DNA from: Sphingorhabdus wooponensis
Lineage (GTDB): Bacteria > Pseudomonadota > Alphaproteobacteria > Sphingomonadales > Sphingomonadaceae
Length of the DNA stretch: 64,000 nucleotides
Assembly: GCF_003933235.1 (NCBI RefSeq)
Contig: NZ_RWJI01000001.1
Coordinates: 1,370,001-1,434,000, forward strand
Reading direction: 5' to 3'
In this document: positions 26,326 through 33,791 of the stretch, one piece after another
Position numbering within the stretch: the stretch's first letter is position 1
Layout: the number at the start of each line of letters is the position of its first letter
The notes under the pieces: model-generated
Told to the model about the DNA's origin: nothing
The model's database searches: none
Seen by the model: only the letters and a program-made list of their open reading frames with translations
Position numbers and translations under genes: made by a program

Positions 26326-27438
26326 TCAGACGGGAATGGCCTGACCATTCATCCAAATATGGGTGCAACCCAACACCGCCGCACTGTCATTTTCGTCCAA
26401 TGCTGCCACCGTCGCCCAACCGTCATGGCGCAATTTTGCACCCGTTACGGCCTCGGTACCCAATGGAAGGAAAAGCCGGCGGACAACGCTTTCATCCGCC
26501 AGATCAACCAGAGGATCGGGATATAGCGAGAAGCCTGTGGCGGGTTCCGATGGTCCATCGGCGCGATCAATATAATAGGTCCCACCGCGACCCAGCGCCG
26601 CACTGTACCCTTTGGCGAAAATCGTAAAGCCGAACCAGCTTTGATATTCAAAGCCATGCCGCTCAGTCGGATCCAAAGTCACATTGGCGCGGCCTGCGAT
26701 GGTTCCTGCGATTGCTTCCAAGGCATGGATTCGCGAGGCTAACGCGCCGCCCGCATCAATCGCCCGCAATTTCTCCACCGCTTCTGCAAATGGTCCGGTT
26801 GCCGCGAGCAGTGGCAAATAGGCATCCGCCCCAAGCGCACTCAGCCCGCCTGCATCCTTCATATCCAGCTCGGACCGAACGGCATCAATTTTGTCCGCCG
26901 CCAAAGGCAACGCCTTTTCCGCCAGCCGTTCCACAAGATCAGGCAGCGTGAAATCAATGGTGATGTCTTTGACGCCTGCCGCCTCAAGCGCATCAATGGC
27001 AACGCCCACAATTTCGCAAGCCGCCGCAACGCTATCATTGCCAACCAATTCCGCGCCCAATTGGGTTAATTCCCGTTCGGGGCGCAATTGTTTGGCGCGC
27101 AGGCGCAATACTTGCCCATGATAAGCCAAGCGCAACGGTCGCGGCGCATCCTTCATGCGGGTTGTCGCAATCCGTCCGACCTGCACCGTGATATCACCGC
27201 GCAGCGCCAGCGTGTGGCCCGACACAGGGTCAGTGAAGCGCAAATGCTGATTACGGTTGGCATCGCCACTATGCTTGGCGAGCACAGATTCAAATTCCGC
27301 CATGGCAGGCGCCACGCGCGCATAGCCATAGCTAGCCAACACGTCGATCATCGCCCGCGACACCCGCGCCGCAACCTCCGCTTGGGGCGGAAGGCGGTCA
27401 CGGAACCCTTCGGGCAGTAAATCAGGTGGAATATGCAT
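26326..27438 (-). CDS. hisZ: ATP phosphoribosyltransferase regulatory subunit
   Basis: 370 residues from the ATG at 27436-27438; a GTG two codons earlier is also possible. HisZ is a catalytically inactive class II aminoacyl-tRNA synthetase paralogue (HisRS-like) that assembles with the short HisG to start histidine synthesis. Visible: PEGFRDRLPPQAEVAARVSR at the start, motif-2-like FTDPVSGHTLALRGDITVQVGR, and GRGGTYYIDR near the end. The HisRS anticodon-binding domain is absent, as expected. hisG is not in this window. Located 42 bases after serA in the ser-his-pur cluster. Confidence 0.9.
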   Translation of the reverse strand: MHIPPDLLPEGFRDRLPPQAEVAARVSRAMIDVLASYGYARVAPAMAEFESVLAKHSGDANRNQHLRFTDPVSGHTLALRGDITVQVGRIATTRMKDAPRPLRLAYHGQVLRLRAKQLRPERELTQLGAELVGNDSVAAACEIVGVAIDALEAAGVKDITIDFTLPDLVERLAEKALPLAADKIDAVRSELDMKDAGGLSALGADAYLPLLAATGPFAEAVEKLRAIDAGGALASRIHALEAIAGTIAGRANVTLDPTERHGFEYQSWFGFTIFAKGYSAALGRGGTYYIDRADGPSEPATGFSLYPDPLVDLADESVVRRLFLPLGTEAVTGAKLRHDGWATVAALDENDSAAVLGCTHIWMNGQAIPV

Positions 27439-27464
27439 GCGCACTCTTTACGCGAAAACTTCTC

Positions 27465-27479
27465 GCGGGGAAGCCCCGC
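27465..27479 (-). terminator. Hairpin directly after the serA stop
   Basis: Minus-strand GCGGGG-CTT-CCCCGC starts one base after the serA stop codon, in the serA-hisZ gap. A second, overlapping stem CGCGA...TCGCG is possible. No T run follows, so a partial terminator or mRNA-end stabiliser are both possible. Confidence 0.4.
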
Positions 27480-29063
27480 TTAAAACTTCAGCGCCTTCAC
27501 TGTTTTCACACCGGGCAACGTGCCAAGCTGTTTAAGCACAGCTTCTGGGATCGCCGCGTCCATCGAGAGCAGCAAGACCGCTTCACCACCAGCACTGCGA
27601 CGGCCCAGATGGAAGGTGCCGATGTTCAATCCAGCCTCACCCAACGCCGTGCCAACACGGCCGATGAAACCGGGTGCATCTTCGTTGACGATGTAGAGCA
27701 TGTTACCTTCTAGCTCTGCCTCAAGGCTAATACCGAAAATCTCGACAAGCCGCGCCTCGCTATTGGCGAACAAAGTGCCTGCAACCGAACGCGGGCCTTG
27801 CGCCGTGTTGACGGTGACGCGCACCAATGTGTGATAGGCGCCAGTCTTGTCATGGCGGACTTCGCGAATATCGAACCCGCGCTCTTTTGCCAAAAATGGC
27901 GCATTGACCATGTTCACCGCGTCGGAAAAACGCCGCATGAAACCGGCAAGCACAGCAGCCGTAATTGGTTTAATATTCAGTTCCGCCGCCGCGCCCTCAA
28001 CCTCAATTGCGATATTGTCGAGATTGTCATGCGCCAATTGGCCAACAAGTGAACCCAATTTTAGCGCAAGGTTGGTATATGGTTTCAACTTCGGCGCTTC
28101 TTCCGCGGACAGGCTTGGCATGTTGAGCGCATTGGTCACGCCGCCATTGACAAGATAATCCGCCATTTGTTCGGCGACCTGCAACGCCACATTGACCTGC
28201 GCTTCATTAGTCGACGCGCCCAAATGCGGGGTGCAGATGAAGTTTGGCGTGCCGAACAAGGGCGATTCCTTCGCAGGTTCGGTCGCAAAAACATCCAAAG
28301 CGGCCCCGGCGACTTGGCCGCTGTCCAATGCCTCTTTCAGCGCCTCTTCGTCGATTAAACCGCCACGTGCACAGTTGATGATGCGGACACCCTTTTTGGT
28401 CTTCGCAAGATTTTCTCTCGATAGGACGTTGCGCGTCTGGTCAGTCAGCGGCGTGTGCAAGGTGATGAAATCGGCCTTGGCAAGCAAGGTATCAAGGTCA
28501 GCCTTTTCAACGCCCATTTCAATCGCGCGATCGGCGGTGAGGAACGGGTCAAAGGCCACGACCTTCATCCGCAAACCCAGCGCACGGCTGGCAACAATCG
28601 ATCCGATATTGCCCGCACCGATCAAGCCCAGCGTCTTGCCGGTAACTTCAACGCCCATGAAATCATTTTTCGGCCATTTGCCCGCTTGCGTTTGCGCATT
28701 CGCCTCTGGCAATTGCCGCGCAAGCGCGAACATCAAGGCGATGGCGTGTTCGGCGGTCGTAATCGAGTTACCAAAGGGCGTGTTCATGACGACCACACCC
28801 TTGGCCGACGCATAAGGGATATCGACATTGTCGACGCCGATGCCCGCGCGGCCAATCACCTTCAAGTTGGTGGCGGCATCCAATATTTGTTTCGTGACCT
28901 TGGTCGATGAACGAATGGCCAAGCCATCATAATCGCCAATCATCGCGGCAAGTTCATCAGGCGTTTTATCTGTGATAACATCTACATCACAACCGCGTTC
29001 CGCGAAAATCTTGGCGGCGTTAGGGTCCATTTTGTCAGAGATGAGTACGCGTGGTTTCGTCAT
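27480..29063 (-). CDS. serA: D-3-phosphoglycerate dehydrogenase
   Basis: 527 residues from the ATG at 29061-29063, with AAAAGGA eight bases upstream. NAD-dependent first step of serine synthesis. Substrate and cofactor domains (residues 1-310) show GRAGIGVDNVDIPYA, LIGAGNIGSIVASRALG, NCARGGLIDEEAL and the catalytic TPHLGASTNEAQ. An intervening ASB domain (about 320-450) and a C-terminal ACT domain (VNEDAPGFIGRVGTALGEAG) make it the long type in which serine feedback usually acts. The product goes to SerC, whose gene lies directly upstream. Confidence 0.97.
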   Translation of the reverse strand: MTKPRVLISDKMDPNAAKIFAERGCDVDVITDKTPDELAAMIGDYDGLAIRSSTKVTKQILDAATNLKVIGRAGIGVDNVDIPYASAKGVVVMNTPFGNSITTAEHAIALMFALARQLPEANAQTQAGKWPKNDFMGVEVTGKTLGLIGAGNIGSIVASRALGLRMKVVAFDPFLTADRAIEMGVEKADLDTLLAKADFITLHTPLTDQTRNVLSRENLAKTKKGVRIINCARGGLIDEEALKEALDSGQVAGAALDVFATEPAKESPLFGTPNFICTPHLGASTNEAQVNVALQVAEQMADYLVNGGVTNALNMPSLSAEEAPKLKPYTNLALKLGSLVGQLAHDNLDNIAIEVEGAAAELNIKPITAAVLAGFMRRFSDAVNMVNAPFLAKERGFDIREVRHDKTGAYHTLVRVTVNTAQGPRSVAGTLFANSEARLVEIFGISLEAELEGNMLYIVNEDAPGFIGRVGTALGEAGLNIGTFHLGRRSAGGEAVLLLSMDAAIPEAVLKQLGTLPGVKTVKALKF

Positions 29064-29082
29064 TATTTTATCCTTTTGGGTC

Positions 29083-29165
29083 GTCACCCCAGCGAAGGCT
29101 GGGGCCTATCTCGCCTGTAGGTTACAAACGAGAGACATGAGGGGCGCCAAGCTGTCTGGCGCGAC
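29083..29165. repeat. 83-bp dimeric palindromic repeat, copy 1
   Basis: Lies between serC and serA, 5 bases after the serC stop. Left palindrome CCCCAGC-GAAG-GCTGGGG (29087-29104), right palindrome GCGCCA-7-TGGCGC (29144-29162), joined by a segment beginning CCTATCTCGCCTGT. It begins GTCAC and ends GCGAC. Same length and layout as the copy at 50070-50152, with compensatory changes in the left stem. REP/BIME-like; in the transcript it would form two stem-loops between two serine genes. Confidence 0.8.
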
Positions 29166-29169
29166 GGGG

Positions 29170-30294
29170 TTATGCTTTTGCGCTGTGGTAAGCCCAATCG
29201 AGCCATGGCCCGAGTGCTTGTATGTCGGCTGTATCAACGGTTGCACCGCACCAAATGCGCAAGCCCGGCGGGGCGTCGCGATATCCGGCAATGTCATAGG
29301 CCGCATGCTCTGCCTCAAGCAAAGACGCCATTTTTTTGATCATGGCTTCGTCCGCGCCCTTTACGGTCAAGCACACGGAGGTTTTCGACCGGATAGAGGG
29401 GTCAGCGGCAAGAAATCCAAGATAGTCGCTTGCCGCAACAATATCGTCCAGCGCCGCAGCATTGGCATTGCTGCGCGCCATCAGGCCTTGCAACCCACCA
29501 ACTGTCTTTGCCCATTCAAGCGCGAAGATTACGTCTTCGACGGCCAACATTGACGGCGTGTTAATCGTCTCGCCCTTAAAGATACCTTCAGCGAGCGCGC
29601 CTTTCGAAATCAAGCGGAATATTTTTGGCAGCGGCCATGATGGGGTGTAGTTTTCCAACCGCTCTACGGCACGGGGTCCGAGAATGAGCACGCCATGCGC
29701 GCCTTCGCCGCCCAACGCTTTCTGCCAGCTAAATGTTGTTACATCGAGCTTATCCCACGGCATGTCATAGGCAAACACCGCTGAGGTAGCATCGTTGAAA
29801 GTTAAACCTTCACGGTTATCGGCGATCCAATCGCCATTGGGAACACGCGCGCCAGACGTCGTACCATTCCATGTGAAAACCACATCATGGGTGAAATCGA
29901 CTGCGCTCAAATCCGGAATTTCGCCATAAGGCGCGTTCATGACATTGGCATTCAGCTTCAACTGCTTGTTCACATCCGTGACCCAGCCTTCGCCAAAGCT
30001 TTCCCACGCCATCATCGTAACGGGACGCGCGCCCAGCATGGTCCACATCGCCATTTCAATCGCGCCGGTGTCAGAACCGGGGACAATGCCAATGCGATGG
30101 GTATCGGGCACTTGAAGCACTTCGCGCATCAAATCGATAGCCAATTGCAGGCGTGACTTACCGATTTTCGCGCGATGCGAACGGCCAAGCGATTCGGTTT
30201 GAAGTTTTTCGGGGCTCCAGCCTGGCGGTTTCGCACAGGGGCCGGAGGAAAAGAACGGACGCGCCGGTTTAACGGCGGGTTTTACTATAGTCAT
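29170..30294 (-). CDS. serC: Phosphoserine aminotransferase
   Basis: 374 residues from the ATG at 30292-30294, which has GGAGA seven bases upstream; an 84-base longer frame crosses the leader hairpins and is rejected. PLP enzyme turning 3-phosphohydroxypyruvate plus glutamate into phosphoserine. RPFFSSGPCAKPPGW at the start and the Schiff-base Lys in TTFSWQKALGGEGAHGV match the alphaproteobacterial/archaeal-like branch of SerC. First gene of the serC-serA unit. Confidence 0.95.
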   Translation of the reverse strand: MTIVKPAVKPARPFFSSGPCAKPPGWSPEKLQTESLGRSHRAKIGKSRLQLAIDLMREVLQVPDTHRIGIVPGSDTGAIEMAMWTMLGARPVTMMAWESFGEGWVTDVNKQLKLNANVMNAPYGEIPDLSAVDFTHDVVFTWNGTTSGARVPNGDWIADNREGLTFNDATSAVFAYDMPWDKLDVTTFSWQKALGGEGAHGVLILGPRAVERLENYTPSWPLPKIFRLISKGALAEGIFKGETINTPSMLAVEDVIFALEWAKTVGGLQGLMARSNANAAALDDIVAASDYLGFLAADPSIRSKTSVCLTVKGADEAMIKKMASLLEAEHAAYDIAGYRDAPPGLRIWCGATVDTADIQALGPWLDWAYHSAKA

Positions 30295-30326
30295 GTAAGC
30301 GTCTCCTTGCAGAGAGCAGCGCGGCG

Positions 30327-30365
30327 TTGGGACCGCGTGGCCCAAGGCCGCGTTTAGGCGCGGCC
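30327..30365 (-). promoter_or_regulatory. serC leader: two abutting hairpins (serC RNA motif-like)
   Basis: Minus strand, from the far end: GGCCGCG-CCTAAA-CGCGGCC (30365-30346), then directly TTGGGCC-ACGC-GG(T)CCCAA (30345-30327), with one bulged base. The two stems abut with no unpaired base and end 32 bases before the serC ATG. A conserved 'serC RNA motif' upstream of serC is known in Alphaproteobacteria; position and tandem stem layout agree, but I compare from memory. It probably controls serC-serA expression; no ligand is known to me. Confidence 0.6.
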
Positions 30366-30406
30366 CCGGCTTTGTCAATGACTATCGAAGTTTAAGACCT
30401 ATGAAA

Positions 30407-30727
30407 TCAGTAACCCGCCTTGCGAAACAATACTTCGCCACGGCGGCTAACATATAATTTTTCTAAGGTTACGGGGTGAAAATAGGCTTCGACACGGTCG
30501 CCTTCAGGGGTCGTGCCATAAACTTCATAGCAGCCGCCATCGACTTTCGATTTACGCACTGACCAGCCCTCTTTGGTCAATTTGTCGGTCAGTGCCTTCT
30601 GGCTTTTCCATCCAGAAACTGGTCCTGATTTACAGGTGATTGCACCGGTTGCCGAAGCAGGGACCGACGCAAAGGCGATAGCAGCCACAGCGGCAAGTGA
30701 AAGAGGTGTCCATAAACGCATATTCAT
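30407..30727 (-). CDS. PepSY-domain periplasmic protein
   Basis: 106 residues. A signal peptide (about residues 1-26, cleavage after VPASA) is followed by one PepSY-like domain: WKSQKALTDKLTKEGW, then VDGGCYEVYGTTPEGDRVEA and DPVT-like HPVTLEKLY. Two Cys in the mature part (TCKSG and GGCYE) could form a disulfide. Its ATG overlaps the stop of the MsrQ-like gene by ATGA (30724-30727), so the two are translationally coupled. Likely accessory subunit of that membrane heme protein; function not established. Confidence 0.8.
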   Translation of the reverse strand: MNMRLWTPLSLAAVAAIAFASVPASATGAITCKSGPVSGWKSQKALTDKLTKEGWSVRKSKVDGGCYEVYGTTPEGDRVEAYFHPVTLEKLYVSRRGEVLFRKAGY

Positions 30728-31311
30728 GCTCCTTTTAAATTGGGTCTGCGTGGGAGGAAATATCGTGCCGCAACGAGAAGCACGAGTGGGACGAAGTGTA
30801 TGAGCGCTGGTCCTAAATTATTGTGGATGAATATCCAATGGACGAGAACGAGCACGGCGGCGGGATAGACCAAACGCTGAAGACGTTTCCAACCCGCCTT
30901 GAGCGCGCGCATCGACGCATCATTGCTGGTTACCGCCAAGGGCACGAACAACAGCATCGCGGCCCAACCGGTCCAGATACCCAGCGCCAGAAACTCGGCG
31001 AGCATATCGTCAAGATTTCCCATATCGATAACATAGAAAATGAGATGCAATGTCGCATAGCCAAAGGCCGCCACACCCAAAGCCCGGCGACGCTGAATAA
31101 GCCAGCTTAACCAAGGCCGCGGACCAATCAGCGACAATAAAGGACTAAGGATCATCGCGGCAATCATGAAGCGTGCCGACCATTCGCCCGTAGGATGCAG
31201 CATATCCATAGCGATGACGTCGCCAAAAACATAAGGGCGCATCATCAAAACAGCTGGCAAGCAGAGCAATGCCCAGAATGTCTGCTTCTTATTAAGAATG
31301 AATCGCAACAT
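30724..31311 (-). CDS. Ferric reductase-like transmembrane heme protein (MsrQ-like)
   Basis: 195 residues with about six membrane helices. It fits the ferric-reductase-like family that includes MsrQ, the heme b quinol-oxidising partner of the periplasmic methionine-sulfoxide reductase MsrP. Candidate heme ligands are His in FGYATLHLIFYVID and LVLVHWIFIHNN, at spacing expected for paired helices. WSARFMIAAMILSPL and LGVAAFGYATLH are typical. No msrP gene is adjacent; a PepSY protein gene overlaps instead. So it may deliver electrons to another periplasmic acceptor. Confidence 0.8.
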   Translation of the reverse strand: MLRFILNKKQTFWALLCLPAVLMMRPYVFGDVIAMDMLHPTGEWSARFMIAAMILSPLLSLIGPRPWLSWLIQRRRALGVAAFGYATLHLIFYVIDMGNLDDMLAEFLALGIWTGWAAMLLFVPLAVTSNDASMRALKAGWKRLQRLVYPAAVLVLVHWIFIHNNLGPALIHFVPLVLLVAARYFLPRRPNLKGA

Positions 31312-31331
31312 GCATTCGCGATAATCGCCTG

Positions 31332-31353
31332 TTGCGCGCTATGCAACGCGCAA
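31332..31353. promoter_or_regulatory. Inverted repeat in the divergent promoter region of the MsrQ-like and extensin-like genes
   Basis: TTGCGCG-8-CGCGCAA, about 20 bases from the MsrQ-like start and 93 from the extensin-like start. Candidate operator or leader hairpin. The rest of this 134-base gap is AT-rich near the extensin-like gene, with no clear promoter boxes. Confidence 0.35.
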
Positions 31354-31445
31354 ATTGTGGCGGCGAAATTCATATTTGCATGCAGTTAGGGGATGTTACG
31401 TCATTTTTTGGCTGCGCCGTTTATTTTATACGTTAAGACGCCGTC

Positions 31446-32105
31446 ATGTCATTAAGCGTGCTTAAGAGATTTCTGCTGATCGTCGGCGTCTTTGCGCTGG
31501 CGTCGTGCAGTAGCCGCGAAAAACCACAATCCCCGCGCCCCACCGCGAGCATGCCGTCGGAAAATGCCCGCCAATGCCTCGCCGGGCTTAAATCGAAATC
31601 CGTGCGCTTTGCCGGACTACCAAACAAAACTTTCGACGGCGGATGCCGTATGATTGACACCATCAAGGTCATGGATTTTGGCATCGCGGCCACAAATATG
31701 GGGGCGATGACATGCCCGCTTGCATCAAATTTCACCGATTGGGCACGTTATGCTGTAGTACCTGCGGCCAAGCGATATCTGGGCAGCGAGGTCGTGAAGA
31801 TTGAAACGATGGGCACATTCAATTGCCGCGCGATCGCCGGCAGCCGGTCCGGGAGATTGTCCGAACATGCATTTGCAAACGCTATTGATGTATCCGCCTT
31901 TGTCCTGCGCGATGGACGTCGGATATCCTTGCTGAACGGTTGGCGCGGTTCACCCGAAGAACGGGCATTCCTGCGTCGCCTACATCAATCTGCCTGTAAG
32001 AGATTTGGCACCGTTCTTGGCCCCGATTATAACGCCGCGCATGCAAATCATTTCCACTTCGATATGGCGAAATCGATGCGCAATGGCACAGCGTTTTGCC
32101 GATAA
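31446..32105 (+). CDS. Extensin-like family lipoprotein
   Basis: 219 residues. Lipoprotein signal with lipobox VFALASC (Cys near residue 20). The remainder is the extensin-like C-terminal domain of Proteobacteria: several Cys (CLAGL, GGCRM, TCPLAS, NCRAI), LSEHAFANAIDVSAFV and AHANHFHFDM. The S-x-H-x6-D and HxH pattern matches the zinc site of D-Ala-D-Ala metallopeptidases (M15 fold), so a role on peptidoglycan is plausible, though not shown for the family. Monocistronic or weakly linked to the LOG gene 39 bases on. Confidence 0.85.
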   Translation: MSLSVLKRFLLIVGVFALASCSSREKPQSPRPTASMPSENARQCLAGLKSKSVRFAGLPNKTFDGGCRMIDTIKVMDFGIAATNMGAMTCPLASNFTDWARYAVVPAAKRYLGSEVVKIETMGTFNCRAIAGSRSGRLSEHAFANAIDVSAFVLRDGRRISLLNGWRGSPEERAFLRRLHQSACKRFGTVLGPDYNAAHANHFHFDMAKSMRNGTAFCR

Positions 32106-32144
32106 GGGTGGCAAAAGCGATATCTGCACCCTACATGTCGTTTA

Positions 32145-33011
32145 ATGACAGACACAAAAATTAACGATCGCCGCTTTTATAAAGCACAACAAGAAGCGGA
32201 TTTTGCTGAACAGCAACTTTCCACCCCGCAAACGCAAAGCAAGTCTTACAGGCTAGCCTTTCAGGATACCGACTTCCTGCTGCGTGAAGACTTGCGCCCT
32301 GTTCGTTTCCAGCTTGAATTGCTCAAAACCGAAATGTTGCTTGATGAGGCAAATATCGGCTCCATGTTGGTTATCTATGGCTCCGCGCGTATACCCGAGC
32401 CTGAGGCTGCGGACGCGATGGCCGCCGCCGCCGAAGGGGAGCGCGCCAAAATCATCGCGGAGCGGATGAAAGAAAAGTCTCGTTTCTACGCAGAAGCGCG
32501 CCATTTGGCGCAATTGGCTGGAAAAGCCAATGTTACCGATGAAGAAGGCCGCCGCCACTTTGTTGTTTGTTCCGGTGGTGGCCCGTCGATCATGGAAGCG
32601 GCCAATCGCGGCGCACATGATGTCGGCGCAGAATCGGTTGGCCTGAATATCGTGCTACCGCATGAACAAGCGCCAAACCTGTTTGTCACCCCGCGCTTAA
32701 GCTTCCAATTCCATTATTTCGCCTTACGCAAAATGCACTTTCTGCTGCGCGCACGCGCGGTTGCGGTTTTCCCCGGAGGCTTTGGCACATTTGATGAATT
32801 TTTTGAGCTGCTAACGCTGATACAGACTGGCAAGATTAAAAAGATGCCGATCCTGTTGTTCGGGCGTGAATTTTGGAACCGCGTCGTGAATTTTGAGGAG
32901 CTTATGCTCGAAGGCGTAATCAGCCCGCCTGATCTGGAACTTTTCCAGTTCGTAGAAACCGCAGACGAGGCATGGAATGCCATCTGCGATTTCTACAAAG
33001 TGTCACATTGA
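32145..33011 (+). CDS. LOG-family / TIGR00730 Rossmann-fold nucleotide hydrolase
   Basis: 288 residues. The signature PGGFGTFDEFFELLTLIQTGK-type motif (PGGFGTFDEFFE) and GGGPSIMEAANRGAHDVG define the lysine-decarboxylase-like LOG fold, whose members split nucleoside monophosphates into base and ribose phosphate; plant and some bacterial forms activate cytokinins. About 100 residues precede the core, more than in the short LOG type, as in the longer bacterial group. The Arg and Glu of the active site are present (ALRKMHF and TFDEFFE). Cytoplasmic. Precise substrate uncertain. Confidence 0.86.
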   Translation: MTDTKINDRRFYKAQQEADFAEQQLSTPQTQSKSYRLAFQDTDFLLREDLRPVRFQLELLKTEMLLDEANIGSMLVIYGSARIPEPEAADAMAAAAEGERAKIIAERMKEKSRFYAEARHLAQLAGKANVTDEEGRRHFVVCSGGGPSIMEAANRGAHDVGAESVGLNIVLPHEQAPNLFVTPRLSFQFHYFALRKMHFLLRARAVAVFPGGFGTFDEFFELLTLIQTGKIKKMPILLFGREFWNRVVNFEELMLEGVISPPDLELFQFVETADEAWNAICDFYKVSH

Positions 33012-33021
33012 TGTAACTGGA

Positions 33022-33645
33022 TTATTTCGCCGGCGCCGCGGCAGCGGGTGCTGCGGCATCGGCTGCTGGCGCTGCGGCAGCTTCACCCGTTGCGGCCGCA
33101 TCAGCGGCAGGAGCTTCGGCCGCAGGCGGTGTTGGCAATGGCAAGTTTGAACCTTGCGCGTTCATATACAGGATCAAGTTCGCGCGTTCTTCGGGATTGC
33201 TCAGGCCCGCAAAAGTCATCTTCGTGCCCGGAGCATATTTTTTAGGGTTGGCCAGCCATTTGTCCATGCCTTCCCAATCCCAGTTACCCGGAATGCTTTT
33301 CAACGCGTCGGAATAGGCAAAGCCTGGGACATGGCCATGTGCCTTACCCATTGCAGCCCAGAGATTCGGGCCAATGCCATTTGCGCCACCTTGCGCAATC
33401 GTATGGCAAGCCGCACATTTTTTGAACGCTGCTTCGCCCTTGGCGATGTCTGCTGTCGCAAGTAACGTCGCGATAGGTACAGCCGCAGCGCCACCAGCTT
33501 CGCCAGATGCCTCAGCCACAACAGCATAACCCTCTTTCTCGGGCGCCTCTGGATGGAAATACATGCCTGTGACGATGCTTAGTCCAAGCGCGACGATGCC
33601 GCCTGCCAAAACCCAGCCAGCAATTGTGTTACTACGATCATCCAT
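33022..33645 (-). CDS. Membrane-anchored class I cytochrome c
   Basis: 207 residues. An uncleaved-looking N-terminal helix (about residues 10-28) anchors a periplasmic c-type domain: heme site CAACHTI (about residues 80-85), IGPNLWAAMG, and axial Met in APGTKMTFAGL. After the domain (ends near 165) comes a 40-residue tail of almost only Ala, Pro, Glu and Asp. Resembles the cycM/c552-like anchored cytochromes that pass electrons to an aa3 or cbb3 oxidase. The low-complexity tail is unusual in length. Confidence 0.9.
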   Translation of the reverse strand: MDDRSNTIAGWVLAGGIVALGLSIVTGMYFHPEAPEKEGYAVVAEASGEAGGAAAVPIATLLATADIAKGEAAFKKCAACHTIAQGGANGIGPNLWAAMGKAHGHVPGFAYSDALKSIPGNWDWEGMDKWLANPKKYAPGTKMTFAGLSNPEERANLILYMNAQGSNLPLPTPPAAEAPAADAAATGEAAAAPAADAAAPAAAAPAK

Positions 33646-33675
33646 TGTTCATCAGCCTTGAAAGTGCGTTAAAAC

Positions 33676-33757
33676 ACCGGCGTAGAATGACGGCCGGTTT
33701 CACTCGCCCCTCTAATAGCGAGTGCTACGCCGTGCAAGTGCCCAAATCCACACTTGC
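33676..33757. promoter_or_regulatory. Structured intergenic region between cytochrome c and prephenate dehydratase
   Basis: Three stems: outer CAC(C)GGCGTAG (33676-33686) with CTACGCCGTG (33725-33734), one base bulged; inner CACTCGC-10-GCGAGTG (33701-33724); and a following GCAAGTG-10-CACTTGC (33734-33757). Both hairpins have 7-base arms and 10-base loops. Read on the minus strand the outer stem is followed by TTTTAA, so it could attenuate cytochrome c; on the plus strand it ends 34 bases before the dehydratase ATG. Confidence 0.45.
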
Positions 33758-33791
33758 CCGATAAGTCTGCCTATCCTAACGCCACATCAGC

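Noticed and set aside
30373-30378. TTGACA on the minus strand ahead of serC as a -35 box
   Set aside because: A -10 box 17 bases on would fall inside the leader hairpin, so the paired leader would not be transcribed whole; no good -10 is present.
33687-33764. 25-codon leader peptide before prephenate dehydratase
   Set aside because: Has no run of Phe codons and no ribosome site.
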